From positions 146,507 to 210,506 of the forward strand of contig NZ_KB849164.1 of the NCBI RefSeq assembly GCF_000367925.1: a stretch of 64,000 nucleotides of DNA. The letters run 5' to 3'. The notes under the pieces were generated by a model that was given only the letters and a program-made list of their open reading frames with translations, searched no databases and was not told where the DNA came from. Positions 1-8,890 of this stretch are shown in pieces. Within the stretch, counting starts at the first letter, position 1. Every line of letters starts with the position of its first letter. A program made the translations under genes and the position numbers. This DNA comes from Acinetobacter bohemicus ANC 3994 (lineage in GTDB: Bacteria; Pseudomonadota; Gammaproteobacteria; Pseudomonadales; Moraxellaceae).

Positions 1-180
1 TGAGAGAAAAATTAGAAGTATCGCCTGTAAAACCCAAATTTTTAAGTCGCTTGCTGGATTGAATTCTTGATTCTAAATCAAGCATATCTATGAGAAAAAA
101 ATTAGAAGTATCACCTGTAAAACCCAAATTTTTAAGTCGCTTGCTGGATTGAATTCTTGATTCTAAATCAAGCATATCTA
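1..180. repeat. 90-bp tandem direct repeat, two near-identical copies
   Basis: Positions 1-90 and 91-180 match at 88 of 90 bases by direct comparison, differing at offsets 6 and 23. A diverged third unit begins at 181. The period is a multiple of three and the repeat encodes a 30-residue protein unit in frame on the minus strand. The array may continue to the left of the window. Confidence 0.93.
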
Positions 181-607
181 TAAGAGAAAGATTAGAAGTA
201 TCACCTGTAAAACCTAATTTTTTAAGACGTTGACTACTATTAATTTTAGAGGTTAATTCAAAATTATCTAGAGAGGTAGAGTAGCTATAGAGTTTAGTAT
301 TTTTCTTACTAGAATTTGATGAGTACGAGGTTGTGTAGGGAATATTTAAATCTTTTACAGTTGAAGGTGTATAAACTTTTTCTTTATTAGAGTTAAGAGT
401 TTTTATACCATATTCACCTGTATATGGATTCACATTGCCACTAGTTGACCAATTATTATAAAAATTCCCATCAGGATTTGATCGGTAATGTGGTTGTACA
501 TAAGTACCATCTTTACGATAGTAGCCTTTAACTTTAACATCTGCTAATAAGCTTGAGCTGAAAATAATTAAAGTTAAAAAAGTTACTAATATTTTATTTA
601 AATTCAT
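1..607 (-). CDS. Secreted repeat-containing protein of unknown function (C-terminus outside window)
   Basis: Reading leftward from the ATG at 605-607, the frame stays open to the window edge, giving about 202 residues. The first 22 residues (MNLNKILVTF..., ending SSSLLA) form a good Sec signal peptide, so the product is probably exported. Mature residues follow the pattern KGYYRKDGTYVQPHYRSNPD...NNWSTSGNVNPYTG, a module I recognise from small secreted hypothetical proteins of Acinetobacter and relatives. A Ser/Thr/Asn/Lys-rich linker follows, and then a roughly 30-residue unit containing LIDMLDLESRIQSSKRLKNL and GFTGDTSN, present at least twice nearly identically and once more in diverged form. 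The function is unknown. The gene lies 60 bp downstream of gatB on the same strand, with the gatB terminator hairpin between. Copy number and the C-terminus cannot be judged here. Confidence 0.75.
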   Translation of the reverse strand, partial: MNLNKILVTFLTLIIFSSSLLADVKVKGYYRKDGTYVQPHYRSNPDGNFYNNWSTSGNVNPYTGEYGIKTLNSNKEKVYTPSTVKDLNIPYTTSYSSNSSKKNTKLYSYSTSLDNFELTSKINSSQRLKKLGFTGDTSNLSLIDMLDLESRIQSSKRLKNLGFTGDTSNFFLIDMLDLESRIQSSKRLKNLGFTGDTSNFSL

Positions 608-638
608 ATAAAAACCCCGCATTAAGCGAGGTTTTTAT
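608..638 (-). terminator. Rho-independent terminator of gatCAB, abutting the next gene's start
   Basis: The arms ATAAAAACCCCGC (608-620) and GCGAGGTTTTTAT (626-638) form a GC-rich stem with one mismatch. On the minus strand the stem is followed by a T-run. It lies 30 bp past the gatB stop. Its distal arm ends one base before the ATG of the repeat-protein gene, so it also covers that gene's ribosome-binding region. Confidence 0.75.
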
Positions 639-667
639 AACATGGAATCAATTCATTAGCGAATAAA

Positions 668-2155
668 TCAACCAATCAACTTCTTCATCAACTCATTTAC
701 TTGTGCAGGGTTGGCTTTACCCTTAGACGCTTTCATTACTTGACCGACAAGACCGTTAAATGCCTTCTCTTTACCCGCTTTGAATTCTTCAACCATTTTT
801 TCATTGGCTGCAAGCACGTCTTTAATAATCGCTTCAATTGCACCTGTGTCGGTTTCTTGCTTCAAGCCTTTTTCGCTAATAATGGCATCGGCAGATTTAC
901 CTTCATCCCACATAAAGCCAAAGACTTGCTTCGCAATTTTACCGCTGATGGTGTTGTCCACAATACGCGCAATCATGCCACCTAACTGTTCAGCCGAAAC
1001 AGGGGATTCAGCAAGGTCTAGGCTCGCTTTATTTAAAGCACCTGAGAATTCGCCCATCACCCAGTTTGCAGCCACTTTACCTTGAGCCGCACCGCCAGAA
1101 GCCGTCACAACAGCTTCATAAAAGTCTGCCATTTCGCGTGAAAGTGTCAATACATGAGCATCGTATTCAGTCACAGCAAAGTCAGCCACAAAACGCTCAC
1201 GACGTGTCGCAGGTAATTCAGGCAAAGTCGCACGTGCTGCTTCAATCTGAGCATCAGAAATAATCACAGGCAACAAGTCAGGATCAGGGAAATAGCGGTA
1301 ATCGTTCGCTTCCTCTTTCGAGCGCATTGAACGGGTTTCCATTTTCACAGGATCAAAAAGACGCGTTTCTTGGTCAATCTTGCCATCCCACTCCAAAATT
1401 TCCATTTGACGTTCAATTTCAACATTGATCGCTTGTTCAATGAAACGGAATGAGTTGAGGTTTTTAAGCTCACAACGTGTACCAAATTCATTGCCCGGAC
1501 GACGCAACGACACGTTACAGTCACAACGGAACGAACCTTCGGCCATGTTGCCGTCAGAAATACCCAACCAACGTACCAAAGTGTGAATCGCTTTAATATA
1601 AGCAACCGCTTCTTCAACCGAACGCATGTCCGGTTCAGACACAATTTCAAGTAAAGGTGTACCAGCACGGTTTAAGTCAATGCCTGACATACCTTCAAAT
1701 TGGTCGTGAATCGATTTACCTGCATCTTCTTCAAGATGCGCACGTGTTACGCCAATGCGTTTTACTGTGCCATCTTCAAGTTGAATGTCGATATGACCTA
1801 AGCCGACAATCGGATTATCCATTTGGCTAATTTGGTAGCCTTTAGGCGAATCTGGGTAGAAATAGTTTTTACGTGCAAATACCGACGCTTTGTCGATATA
1901 AGCATCAATTCCCAAACCAAAGCGAATGGCAAGATCAACCACTGCTTTGTTCAATACGGGCAACACACCCGGCATCGCCAAATCAACAAGGCTGGCTTGT
2001 GTATTTGGGTCTTGACCAAAAGTGGTTGATGAACCTGAGAAAATTTTAGAGTTTGTTGCGAGTTGAGTATGAATCTCAATCCCGATCACCACTTCCCAAC
2101 CATCAATCAACAGTGATTTAGCTTTCTTTTGAGCTGTTTTTGAGATATTCGTCAT
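668..2155 (-). CDS. gatB: Asp-tRNA(Asn)/Glu-tRNA(Gln) amidotransferase subunit B
   Basis: GatB is the kinase and tRNA-binding subunit of the GatCAB complex. The complex converts mischarged Glu-tRNA(Gln) and/or Asp-tRNA(Asn) to the correct amide form using ammonia released by GatA. The 495-residue length is usual. Visible features are IGIEIHTQL near residue 24, HLEEDAGK at 140-147, the CDC of SFRCDCNVSL (211-213) in the metal-binding cradle, and a C-terminal YqeY-like helical tail ending in KANPAQVNELMKKLIG. The ATG directly follows the gatA stop, and a strong AGGAGAA Shine-Dalgarno sits inside the gatA end, so translation is probably coupled. It is the last gene of gatC-gatA-gatB. Confidence 0.98.
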   Translation of the reverse strand: MTNISKTAQKKAKSLLIDGWEVVIGIEIHTQLATNSKIFSGSSTTFGQDPNTQASLVDLAMPGVLPVLNKAVVDLAIRFGLGIDAYIDKASVFARKNYFYPDSPKGYQISQMDNPIVGLGHIDIQLEDGTVKRIGVTRAHLEEDAGKSIHDQFEGMSGIDLNRAGTPLLEIVSEPDMRSVEEAVAYIKAIHTLVRWLGISDGNMAEGSFRCDCNVSLRRPGNEFGTRCELKNLNSFRFIEQAINVEIERQMEILEWDGKIDQETRLFDPVKMETRSMRSKEEANDYRYFPDPDLLPVIISDAQIEAARATLPELPATRRERFVADFAVTEYDAHVLTLSREMADFYEAVVTASGGAAQGKVAANWVMGEFSGALNKASLDLAESPVSAEQLGGMIARIVDNTISGKIAKQVFGFMWDEGKSADAIISEKGLKQETDTGAIEAIIKDVLAANEKMVEEFKAGKEKAFNGLVGQVMKASKGKANPAQVNELMKKLIG

Positions 2156-3634
2156 TTATGCATTCTCCTCAGCAATTGCCGCACGTTGAGTATGCCAATC
2201 GGTCGCTTGTTGATACTGATGAATCACAGACAACAATTGCGATTCAGACCAATAGTTACCAATCAGTTGTAAGCCAACAGGCAATTGATCTTTATCAAAA
2301 CCAACCGGTGCATTGATTGCAGGAAGACCCGCCAAGTTCACAGCGATGGTGTAGATGTCGCCCAAATACATTTCAACAGGGTCTAAAGAGGCACCAATTT
2401 TATATGCCGTGGTTGGCGCAGAAGGAGCGGCAATCACATCAACAGATTCAAAAGCTTTTAAGAAGTCTTGTTGGATCAGACGACGTACTTTTTGTGCTTT
2501 GACATAGTAGGCATCGTAATAACCAGCAGACAACGCATAAGTACCAATCAAGATACGACGTTGTACTTCAGGGCCAAAACCTTCTGAACGTGAACGCTTA
2601 TATAAATCGGTTAGATCAACTGGATTCTCACAACGGTAGCCATAACGTACACCGTCATAACGCTGTAAGTTTGACGATGCTTCAGCAGGGGCAATCAAGT
2701 AATACGTCGGAACATAAGCTTCAGTCATGTTGAGATCAATCTCAACCAAGGTTGCGCCCATGTCTTCTAACTTTTTCAATGATTCTTCAACGCGTGCTTT
2801 TACATCAGCATCTAAGCCGGCAACATTAAAGTATTGTTTAGGAATACCAATGCGTAAGCCTTTTACCACTGTGCCGTTTAGGTTAGCCACATAATCATCA
2901 ACGTCTTTTTCCATAGAGGTTGAATCTTTTGCGTCATGACCTGCCATCACGTTCATCAGGTAAGCACAGTCTTCAGCCGAGCGAGCCATTGGGCCGCCTT
3001 GGTCTAAAGACGAGGCATACGCGATCATACCGAAACGAGATACACGACCATAAGTCGGTTTAAGCCCTGTAAGACCACAGAATGACGCAGGTTGACGAAT
3101 TGAACCACCTGTATCTGTACCTGTGGCAAACGGTGCCAGATCAGCCGCAACAGCCGCAGCAGAACCACCTGATGACCCCCCCGGAACATGATCCAGTGCC
3201 CATGGATTTTTAGTTGCGCCAAAGTAAGATGACTCCGAGGTCGAGCCCATGGCGAATTCGTCCATGTTCACTTTACCTAAAGTCACCAGACCAGCAACTT
3301 TGCCTTTCGCTACAACGGTGGCGTCGTAAGGAGAGATAAAGTTATCCAGCATTTTTGAACCCGCAGTGGTCTTAATGCCTTGGGTACAAAAAATATCTTT
3401 ATGCGCAATCGGTACACCAGTCAGTACAGTTGCAGTACCTGCTTTGATTGCAGCATCCGCAGCATCTGCTTGAGCCAATGCCTGTTCTGGCGTTACGGTT
3501 ACAAAACTTTGCACTTGAGCATCAATTTTATTAATGCGTTTTAAATAATGTTCAGTCAGTTCGCGAGATGAGAATTTAGCTTGGCTTAAACCCTCAGTGA
3601 TTTCACGAATCGATAAGCGATGTAAATCAGTCAT
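2156..3634 (-). CDS. gatA: Asp-tRNA(Asn)/Glu-tRNA(Gln) amidotransferase subunit A
   Basis: GatA is the glutaminase subunit of GatCAB, an amidase-signature enzyme that hydrolyses glutamine and passes ammonia to GatB. The 492-residue protein has the full Ser-cisSer-Lys triad: Lys79 (IAHKD), Ser154 in PGGSSGGS and Ser178 in GTDTGGSIR. This numbering matches what I remember for the Staphylococcus enzyme. It lies 53 bp downstream of gatC and directly abuts gatB, as in a three-gene operon. Nothing suggests loss of activity. Confidence 0.98.
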   Translation of the reverse strand: MTDLHRLSIREITEGLSQAKFSSRELTEHYLKRINKIDAQVQSFVTVTPEQALAQADAADAAIKAGTATVLTGVPIAHKDIFCTQGIKTTAGSKMLDNFISPYDATVVAKGKVAGLVTLGKVNMDEFAMGSTSESSYFGATKNPWALDHVPGGSSGGSAAAVAADLAPFATGTDTGGSIRQPASFCGLTGLKPTYGRVSRFGMIAYASSLDQGGPMARSAEDCAYLMNVMAGHDAKDSTSMEKDVDDYVANLNGTVVKGLRIGIPKQYFNVAGLDADVKARVEESLKKLEDMGATLVEIDLNMTEAYVPTYYLIAPAEASSNLQRYDGVRYGYRCENPVDLTDLYKRSRSEGFGPEVQRRILIGTYALSAGYYDAYYVKAQKVRRLIQQDFLKAFESVDVIAAPSAPTTAYKIGASLDPVEMYLGDIYTIAVNLAGLPAINAPVGFDKDQLPVGLQLIGNYWSESQLLSVIHQYQQATDWHTQRAAIAEENA

Positions 3635-3687
3635 GAGAAAAAATTCTTTACCTTAAATTTGATTTAATGGGTTTAACTGAATAAAAA

Positions 3688-4002
3688 TTATTCAATCACG
3701 CGAGGAACTAAGTACAAGCCATCCTGTGTTGCAGGTGCAACAGCTTGATATTCTTCACGATGATTCTGTTCAGAAACCACGTCTTCACGTAAGGGTTGTG
3801 GGTGATCAAATGGGCTTTTAAGTGGTTCAACACCATCAGTGTCGATACCTTTTAAGGTTTCCATCATGCCTAAAATTTTATTTAGACTTTGAGCATATTC
3901 AGTAGATTGCGTCGCATCTAGCGACAATCGAGCAAGATTGGCGATTGCCGAAACTGTTTGTGCATTTAAATCCGCAGAATGCTGTGCATCCGATGTAGAC
4001 AT
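3688..4002 (-). CDS. gatC: Asp-tRNA(Asn)/Glu-tRNA(Gln) amidotransferase subunit C
   Basis: GatC is the small clamp subunit that stabilises the GatA-GatB interface. I start it at the ATG at 4002 (MSTSDAQHSADL), giving 104 residues, the usual size, with CAGGTGAT as Shine-Dalgarno. An in-frame ATG at 4035 would add 11 residues (MNFFNTDSGDV) covering that ribosome-binding site and is less likely. Typical features are VSAIANLARLSLD near the N-terminus and PLREDVV in the C-terminal half. It is first in gatCAB and divergent from mreB, so the 133-bp gap to 4136 must hold both promoters. Confidence 0.95.
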   Translation of the reverse strand: MSTSDAQHSADLNAQTVSAIANLARLSLDATQSTEYAQSLNKILGMMETLKGIDTDGVEPLKSPFDHPQPLREDVVSEQNHREEYQAVAPATQDGLYLVPRVIE

Positions 4003-4135
4003 AACATCACCTGAGTCAGTATTAAAAAAATTCAAAATATCGTGCGTTATAATAAGCGATTGACTTGTTCAAATCATCACATTTAGTTAAAGTTGCCACC
4101 TTGCGTCCACATAAAGTTTAATCGAGAACGTCTCC

Positions 4136-5182
4136 GTGATTCTAAAAAGACTAATTGGCTTGTTTTCGCCCGATCTAGCCATTGATTTAGGTACAGCAAA
4201 TACACTTATTTATGCACCAGGACGAGGCATTATATTAAATGAACCGACTGTTGTGGCAATTCGTCATAGTGGTTCACAAAAAATTGTTGCCGCGGTCGGT
4301 CTGGATGCAAAGCAAATGCTGGGTCGTACGCCTGCGAATATTTCTGCAATTCGTCCGATGAAAGATGGTGTGATTGCCGATTTTGAAGTCACAGAAACCA
4401 TGCTGCATCAATTTATCAGTAAAGTGCATGAAAAACGTCTATTTCCACCTGCGCCGCGTGTTGTGGTGTGTGTGCCGTGTAAATCGACTTTGGTCGAACG
4501 CCGTGCTATCCGTGAAGCGGTTTTTAATGCTGGTGCGCGTGATGTGCGTTTAATTGAAGAACCAATGGCTGCGGCAATTGGTGCAGGTATGCCGGTTGAG
4601 CAAGCATGTGGTTCGATGGTGGTTGATGTTGGTGGTGGTACCACTGAAATCGCGATTATTTCATTACAAGGCTGTGTCTACGCTGATTCATTACGTATCG
4701 GTGGTGATGTGTTTGATGAGCAAATCATTAACTACGTCCGTAAAGCACACGGTTGTGTGATTGGTGAAACGACGGCTGAAGTGATTAAAAAAGAAGTCGG
4801 TATGGCTTTGCTTGATCCTGACTCAAAAGTACTTGAAATTGAAGTACGTGGTCGTAATTTGGCAGAAGGCGTGCCGCGTGCAATTACCGTGACTTCGGTT
4901 GAAATTGCTCAAGCGATTTCTGATCCATTACAAAATATTGTTTCTGCGGTGAAGTCGGCACTTGAACAAACTCCTCCTGAATTGTCTTCTGACATTGCCG
5001 AGCGTGGCATTGTGTTGACGGGTGGCGGTGCATTATTACGTAATCTAGATAAACTCCTTGCACAAGAAACGGGCTTACCTGTGGTTGTTGCTGAAGATCC
5101 ATTAACGTGTGTGACTCGTGGTGGTGGTAAAGTCTTAGAATTCTTTGATAATCCAAATCATGACATGCTATTTGTAGGCTAA
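4136..5182 (+). CDS. mreB: Rod-shape-determining actin homologue MreB
   Basis: MreB is the bacterial actin that forms membrane-associated filaments guiding lateral peptidoglycan synthesis in the rod complex. The start is GTG at 4136. The protein is 348 residues and begins MILKRLIGLFSPDLAIDLGT, giving an N-terminal amphipathic segment followed by the first actin phosphate loop (DLGTANT). A second nucleotide-binding loop is VVDVGGGTTEIA, and GIVLTGGGALLRNLD lies near the C-terminus. It leads the mreBCD-maf-rng cluster, followed by mreC after 16 bp. GTG initiation may moderate expression. Confidence 0.98.
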   Translation: MILKRLIGLFSPDLAIDLGTANTLIYAPGRGIILNEPTVVAIRHSGSQKIVAAVGLDAKQMLGRTPANISAIRPMKDGVIADFEVTETMLHQFISKVHEKRLFPPAPRVVVCVPCKSTLVERRAIREAVFNAGARDVRLIEEPMAAAIGAGMPVEQACGSMVVDVGGGTTEIAIISLQGCVYADSLRIGGDVFDEQIINYVRKAHGCVIGETTAEVIKKEVGMALLDPDSKVLEIEVRGRNLAEGVPRAITVTSVEIAQAISDPLQNIVSAVKSALEQTPPELSSDIAERGIVLTGGGALLRNLDKLLAQETGLPVVVAEDPLTCVTRGGGKVLEFFDNPNHDMLFVG

Positions 5183-5198
5183 GTTAAGGACGAGGCGG

Positions 5199-6056
5199 GT
5201 GCAAACAAATCTGTTTTCTAGACAACCGCCATCTTTTCGCTCATTTATCATTGCGGTCATCACATGTTGGGTTGTGCTGTTTTTTAATTGGCACATGCCG
5301 CATGTGATTCAACCCGCACGTGATGTCTTGTATGCGGCATATAATCCAATTTATGCCTTAGCAAGTTATCCAGTGTTATCGCGAGAATGGCTCAATCAAC
5401 AAACCAAGTCCGAGGCGCAGTTACGTCGTGAAAATACCGCGATGCATGCCGAACTTTTACAGGCGCAAGTTCGTCTGCAAAAACTATCTGAACTTTCTGC
5501 TGAAAATACCCGTCTAAGAGGCTTACTCGATACGCCACTGATTATTGATGGTCGGATGGAAATTGCAGAAGTGATTGGTACAGATGCAGATCCACTGCGT
5601 CATATTATTGTGATTAACCGAGGTGCAAGTAGCCAGCTGAAAGTGGGTCAAACCGTACTGGATGACAAAGGTATTATGGGGCAGATCATTAATGTCTATC
5701 CACATAGTAGTCGCGTGATGTTATTGTCGGATAAAGAGCACTCTTTATCTGTACGTTTAGAACATACTGGAATGCGGGCCATTGTTTCGGGTACGGGTGA
5801 TTTAGGTCATTTGAAAATGGAATATGTTCCAACCAGTGCCAATATTAAAGTGGGTGAAAAAGTCTATAGTTCTGGACTGGGCGCACATTTCCCTGCGGGT
5901 TATTTGGTCGGAACGGTGTCTAAGGTGAATCGACATAATTCAGGTGAATTTTCCAAAATTGATGTGATTCCAGCAGCACAGTTGGCCGGTGGGCATCATG
6001 TGGCGGTTCTATTTTCCGATTCTTTAGCGATGGAGCAACCTTATGCTAATCGCTAA
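5199..6056 (+). CDS. mreC: Rod-shape-determining protein MreC
   Basis: MreC is a bitopic inner-membrane protein whose periplasmic part scaffolds the elongasome and activates PBP2. The start is GTG at 5199 with a good AAGGACGAGG ribosome-binding site; the product is 285 residues. There is one N-terminal membrane segment (about residues 15-33, FIIAVITCWVVLFFNW). A coiled coil follows at about residues 67-112 (QTKSEAQLRRENTAM...LSAENTRLRGLL), and then the beta-rich domain with VIGTDADPLRHIIVINRG and YSSGLGAHFPAGYLVG. Its stop overlaps the mreD start by 14 bp. Confidence 0.97.
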   Translation: MQTNLFSRQPPSFRSFIIAVITCWVVLFFNWHMPHVIQPARDVLYAAYNPIYALASYPVLSREWLNQQTKSEAQLRRENTAMHAELLQAQVRLQKLSELSAENTRLRGLLDTPLIIDGRMEIAEVIGTDADPLRHIIVINRGASSQLKVGQTVLDDKGIMGQIINVYPHSSRVMLLSDKEHSLSVRLEHTGMRAIVSGTGDLGHLKMEYVPTSANIKVGEKVYSSGLGAHFPAGYLVGTVSKVNRHNSGEFSKIDVIPAAQLAGGHHVAVLFSDSLAMEQPYANR

Positions 6057-6534
6057 ACTGCGTTCTGAAAAAAATCGTGATCCGTTAATTGCGATTGTAC
6101 TTTCCGTCATTATTTGTTCAGTACTCATCGTTTATCCGTTGTCTTACGCTGTTTCAGGTGCGCGTCCATTATTCATGCTGTTGGTGGTGCTGTTTTGGGT
6201 CATGTGTCAGCCCACATGGTGTGGTATTTGGTTTGCTTTTGGGACAGGAATTTTTACCGATCTTTTGGTTGATGCGCCTTTAGGCATGAATGCCTTCAGT
6301 TTTGTTGTGATTACCTTTGTGGCACGATTTTTAACCCGTGAACGCCGTATTTTGACTTTTGGTAATCTGTGGGCAATTAGCTTTTTAGCCGTATTGGCAC
6401 ATTTATTTATCACTTGGATTGCGCAAATTATGGGTGGGTTGCAGTTTTCGATTGCAAGACACTGGCAGCCTTTGTTAAGCAGCATTTTAGTTTTCCCACT
6501 GATTTATTTTGTACTGAAAAAATGGCGCATTTAA
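6043..6534 (+). CDS. mreD: Rod-shape-determining membrane protein MreD
   Basis: MreD is a polytopic inner-membrane component of the elongasome, 163 residues here, which is typical. It shows about five hydrophobic segments, including IAIVLSVIICSVLIVYPLSY, LFMLLVVLFWVMCQP and a C-terminal LLSSILVFPLIYFVLKKW. The family hallmark of small residues between helices, GIFTDLLVDAPLGMNAF, is present. The ATG lies inside the end of mreC and its own end overlaps maf by 13 bp, so the genes are translationally coupled. Confidence 0.95.
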   Translation: MLIAKLRSEKNRDPLIAIVLSVIICSVLIVYPLSYAVSGARPLFMLLVVLFWVMCQPTWCGIWFAFGTGIFTDLLVDAPLGMNAFSFVVITFVARFLTRERRILTFGNLWAISFLAVLAHLFITWIAQIMGGLQFSIARHWQPLLSSILVFPLIYFVLKKWRI

Positions 6535-7088
6535 TTCTTGCTTCAAGTTCTCCACGTCGCCGTGAGTTACTGCAACAACTGGGACTAGAGTTTGATATTT
6601 TTAGTCCAGAAATTGATGAGTCTGTTTTAGCAGGTGAGGACGTTGCAGCCTATGTTGAACGACTGGCATGTGCAAAAGCTCAAGCAGTTTTAGAGCAATT
6701 CCCAGATGCCATTATTCTGGCTGCTGACACCAGTGTTGGGGTGGCTGATCAAATTTTAGGTAAGCCTGAATCTAAGCAACATGCTTTTGAAATGTGGCAA
6801 TCCATTTCAGGACGTAAACATGATGTATTTTCAGGTGTTTGCGTGCGTACAAGGCGCGAAAAATCAAGTATAGTGGTACGAACGCAGGTTGAGTTTCAAG
6901 CATTAAGCCGCAATGATATGGAAGATTATTGGGCGACAGGTGAGCCTTTAGGTAAAGCTGGTGCTTATGCCATTCAGGGGATTGCAGCACGTTATATTCC
7001 TCGTATCGAAGGAAGTTATAGTAATGTGGTGGGCTTACCCCTATACGAAACAGTACAGTTATTAAAAGTAGTTAAGGCCCTAAATTAA
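6522..7088 (+). CDS. maf: Maf-family nucleotide pyrophosphatase (dTTP/UTP pyrophosphatase, YhdE type)
   Basis: Maf/YhdE hydrolyses non-canonical or excess nucleoside triphosphates (dTTP, UTP and modified bases) to monophosphates. It is also linked to septum inhibition. I start it at the ATG at 6522 (MAHLILASSS), inside the mreD end, giving 188 residues. A longer open frame from 6414 only reads through mreD. The Maf signature SSSPRRRELL lies at residues 7-16; AADTSV and the C-terminal YSNVVGLPLYET are present. Position between mreD and rng matches the E. coli yhdE locus. Confidence 0.95.
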   Translation: MAHLILASSSPRRRELLQQLGLEFDIFSPEIDESVLAGEDVAAYVERLACAKAQAVLEQFPDAIILAADTSVGVADQILGKPESKQHAFEMWQSISGRKHDVFSGVCVRTRREKSSIVVRTQVEFQALSRNDMEDYWATGEPLGKAGAYAIQGIAARYIPRIEGSYSNVVGLPLYETVQLLKVVKALN

Positions 7089-7127
7089 CTGCTGAACAAG
7101 AATTTTTATAATGTTTTGAGTCTTATT

Positions 7128-8582
7128 ATGTCTGACGAGCTACTGATTAACGTCACCCCTATGGAATGTCGGGTGGCTTTAATCCAAAATGGTACGGTCA
7201 ATGAATTATTTGTAGAACGCACGGTTAAACGTGGTTTAGTGGGCAATATTTATAAAGGCAAAGTGGTTCGCGTTTTGCCGGGTATGCAAGCGGCATTTGT
7301 CGATATTGGTTTATCTCGCACAGCCTTTTTACATATCAATGATATGATCTGGCCACGTAATCAGCCCACACCCAATGTATTTGAATTGCTGCAACCGGGC
7401 CAAGTGCTTACGGTTCAAGTGATGAAAGACATGCTTGGAACCAAAGGCGCTCGCTTAAGTACAGACTTGTCTATTCCTTCACGTTATTTGGTACTCATGC
7501 CGTATGGTCATCATATTGGTGTTTCACAACGCATTGAGTCTGAAGAAGAACGTAACCGCTTACGTTCGATGATTGAGCCTATTCAAAGCACACATCAGCT
7601 ACCGGGCAGTGTGATTGTTCGTACGGCTGCCGAAGGGATTCCAGAATCAGAAATTGCCCAAGATATGGCATATTTGGCCAAGCTTTGGGAATTTATTCAA
7701 CGTAAACAAAAAAGTATTGTGGTGCCTTCACTTATTTTTGAAGAGTTACCCCTTCCGCAACGCGTGATTCGAGATTTAGCCAACGAAGCAACCTCTAAAA
7801 TTTCAGTTGATTCACGTGAAATTCATGCCAAGTTACAAGAATTTGTCGCTGAATTTGTACCTAGTATGCAAACCAGACTGATTCACTATCCGGGTGAACG
7901 TCCTATTTTCGATTTATATAATGTCGAAGAAGATATCCAGAAGGCTCTACAAACTCGTGTAGCGTTGAAGTCTGGTGGATATTTGATGATTGACCAAACT
8001 GAAGCCATGACCACCATTGATGTCAATACGGGTTCATATGTAGGGGGAAGAACACTAGAAGATACGGTGTTTAAAACCAATATGGAGGCAACGCAAGTCA
8101 TTGCACGTCAACTCCGTTTACGTAATTTGGGCGGCATTATTATTATTGACTTCATTGATATGCAAGAAGCGCAGCATCGTGAAGAGGTGATGAGCCAGTT
8201 TGAGCGGATGCTTGAACGTGATCATGCAAAAACCAAGATTACGCAAGTTTCGGAACTGGGTTTGGTTGAAATGACGCGCAAGCGTACCCGTGAATCCTTG
8301 GAACATTTACTCTGTGAATCCTGTCCAACCTGTCAGGGCCGTGGTTATGTGAAAACAGCAGAGACAGTGTGTTACGAAATTTTTCGAGAAATTTTAAGAT
8401 ATGCACGTGCTTTTGAATCAAAAAGTGGCTTTACTGTGATTGCTCATCCGTTGGTGATTGACCGATTGTTAACAGCTGAAGCACCCGCAGTGGCCGATTT
8501 AGAGCATTTTATCGGGCGTGTGATTAAGTTTCAGGTGGAAAATTTATATACGCAAGAGCAATACGATATCATTCTGAGTTGA
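7128..8582 (+). CDS. rng: Ribonuclease G
   Basis: RNase G is an endoribonuclease of the RNase E/G family that matures the 16S rRNA 5' end and cleaves some mRNAs. I place the start at ATG 7128 (MSDELLINVTP), which lines up with the E. coli start; a TTG at 7116 would add four residues. That gives 484 residues. The S1 RNA-binding domain covers about residues 35-125 (VGNIYKGKVVRVLPGMQAAF, FVDIGLSRTAFLHI). The catalytic core contains TTIDVNTG and IIIDFIDM, and the zinc-link motif CESCPTCQGRG is near the C-terminus. It closes the mreBCD-maf-rng cluster. Confidence 0.97.
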   Translation: MSDELLINVTPMECRVALIQNGTVNELFVERTVKRGLVGNIYKGKVVRVLPGMQAAFVDIGLSRTAFLHINDMIWPRNQPTPNVFELLQPGQVLTVQVMKDMLGTKGARLSTDLSIPSRYLVLMPYGHHIGVSQRIESEEERNRLRSMIEPIQSTHQLPGSVIVRTAAEGIPESEIAQDMAYLAKLWEFIQRKQKSIVVPSLIFEELPLPQRVIRDLANEATSKISVDSREIHAKLQEFVAEFVPSMQTRLIHYPGERPIFDLYNVEEDIQKALQTRVALKSGGYLMIDQTEAMTTIDVNTGSYVGGRTLEDTVFKTNMEATQVIARQLRLRNLGGIIIIDFIDMQEAQHREEVMSQFERMLERDHAKTKITQVSELGLVEMTRKRTRESLEHLLCESCPTCQGRGYVKTAETVCYEIFREILRYARAFESKSGFTVIAHPLVIDRLLTAEAPAVADLEHFIGRVIKFQVENLYTQEQYDIILS

Positions 8583-8716
8583 AATTGTAACAGAATATCG
8601 TTAAACAGTTGTTACATCTGAAATTTTACTTTCGAAGTGTAATTTTTAATACTAGGCATACACAGTAGCCAAAGCCAAATTTCTCCTTTTGGCTTAGCAA
8701 AAAAAAGAGGTATGAC

Positions 8717-8890
8717 ATGAGTATAAGCCAAGTAATTATTAAACAAAGTTCGAAAGTTTTAGACCATAAACCTGACACTAATAGTGGTTATATTGTGGAT
8801 GAACAAGGTAAAGAAGTTCAAATTACCACGGCTATGGTTCGTTCCGTCTGCCACCAATTATTAAATCGATGCCGAGCTATTAAAAATTAA
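8717..8890 (+). CDS. Small PA1571-like protein
   Basis: A 57-codon reading frame starts at ATG 8717 behind AGAGG. The product begins MSISQVIIKQSSKVLDHKPD and contains GYIVDEQGKEVQITTAMV, which resembles the conserved core of the small PA1571 family of gamma-proteobacteria (pattern ...I-D-x-x-G-x-E-V-x-I-T...). There is no signal peptide or membrane segment, so it is probably cytoplasmic. The function is unknown. A GC-rich hairpin directly follows its stop. The clean ribosome-binding site, family-like motif and terminator support a real gene despite the size. Confidence 0.75.
   Translation: MSISQVIIKQSSKVLDHKPDTNSGYIVDEQGKEVQITTAMVRSVCHQLLNRCRAIKN

Noticed and set aside
1..180. CRISPR-like or insertion-sequence array
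   Set aside because: The 90-bp units are contiguous with no spacers and keep one open reading frame, so they are coding repeats.
701..1263. Plus-strand reading frames opposite gatB
   Set aside because: They are antisense shadows of a well-supported gene, with no ribosome-binding site or family features.
6414..6521. N-terminal extension of Maf by 36 residues
   Set aside because: The extra residues read through mreD in another frame, and the family begins at the MAHLILASSS start.
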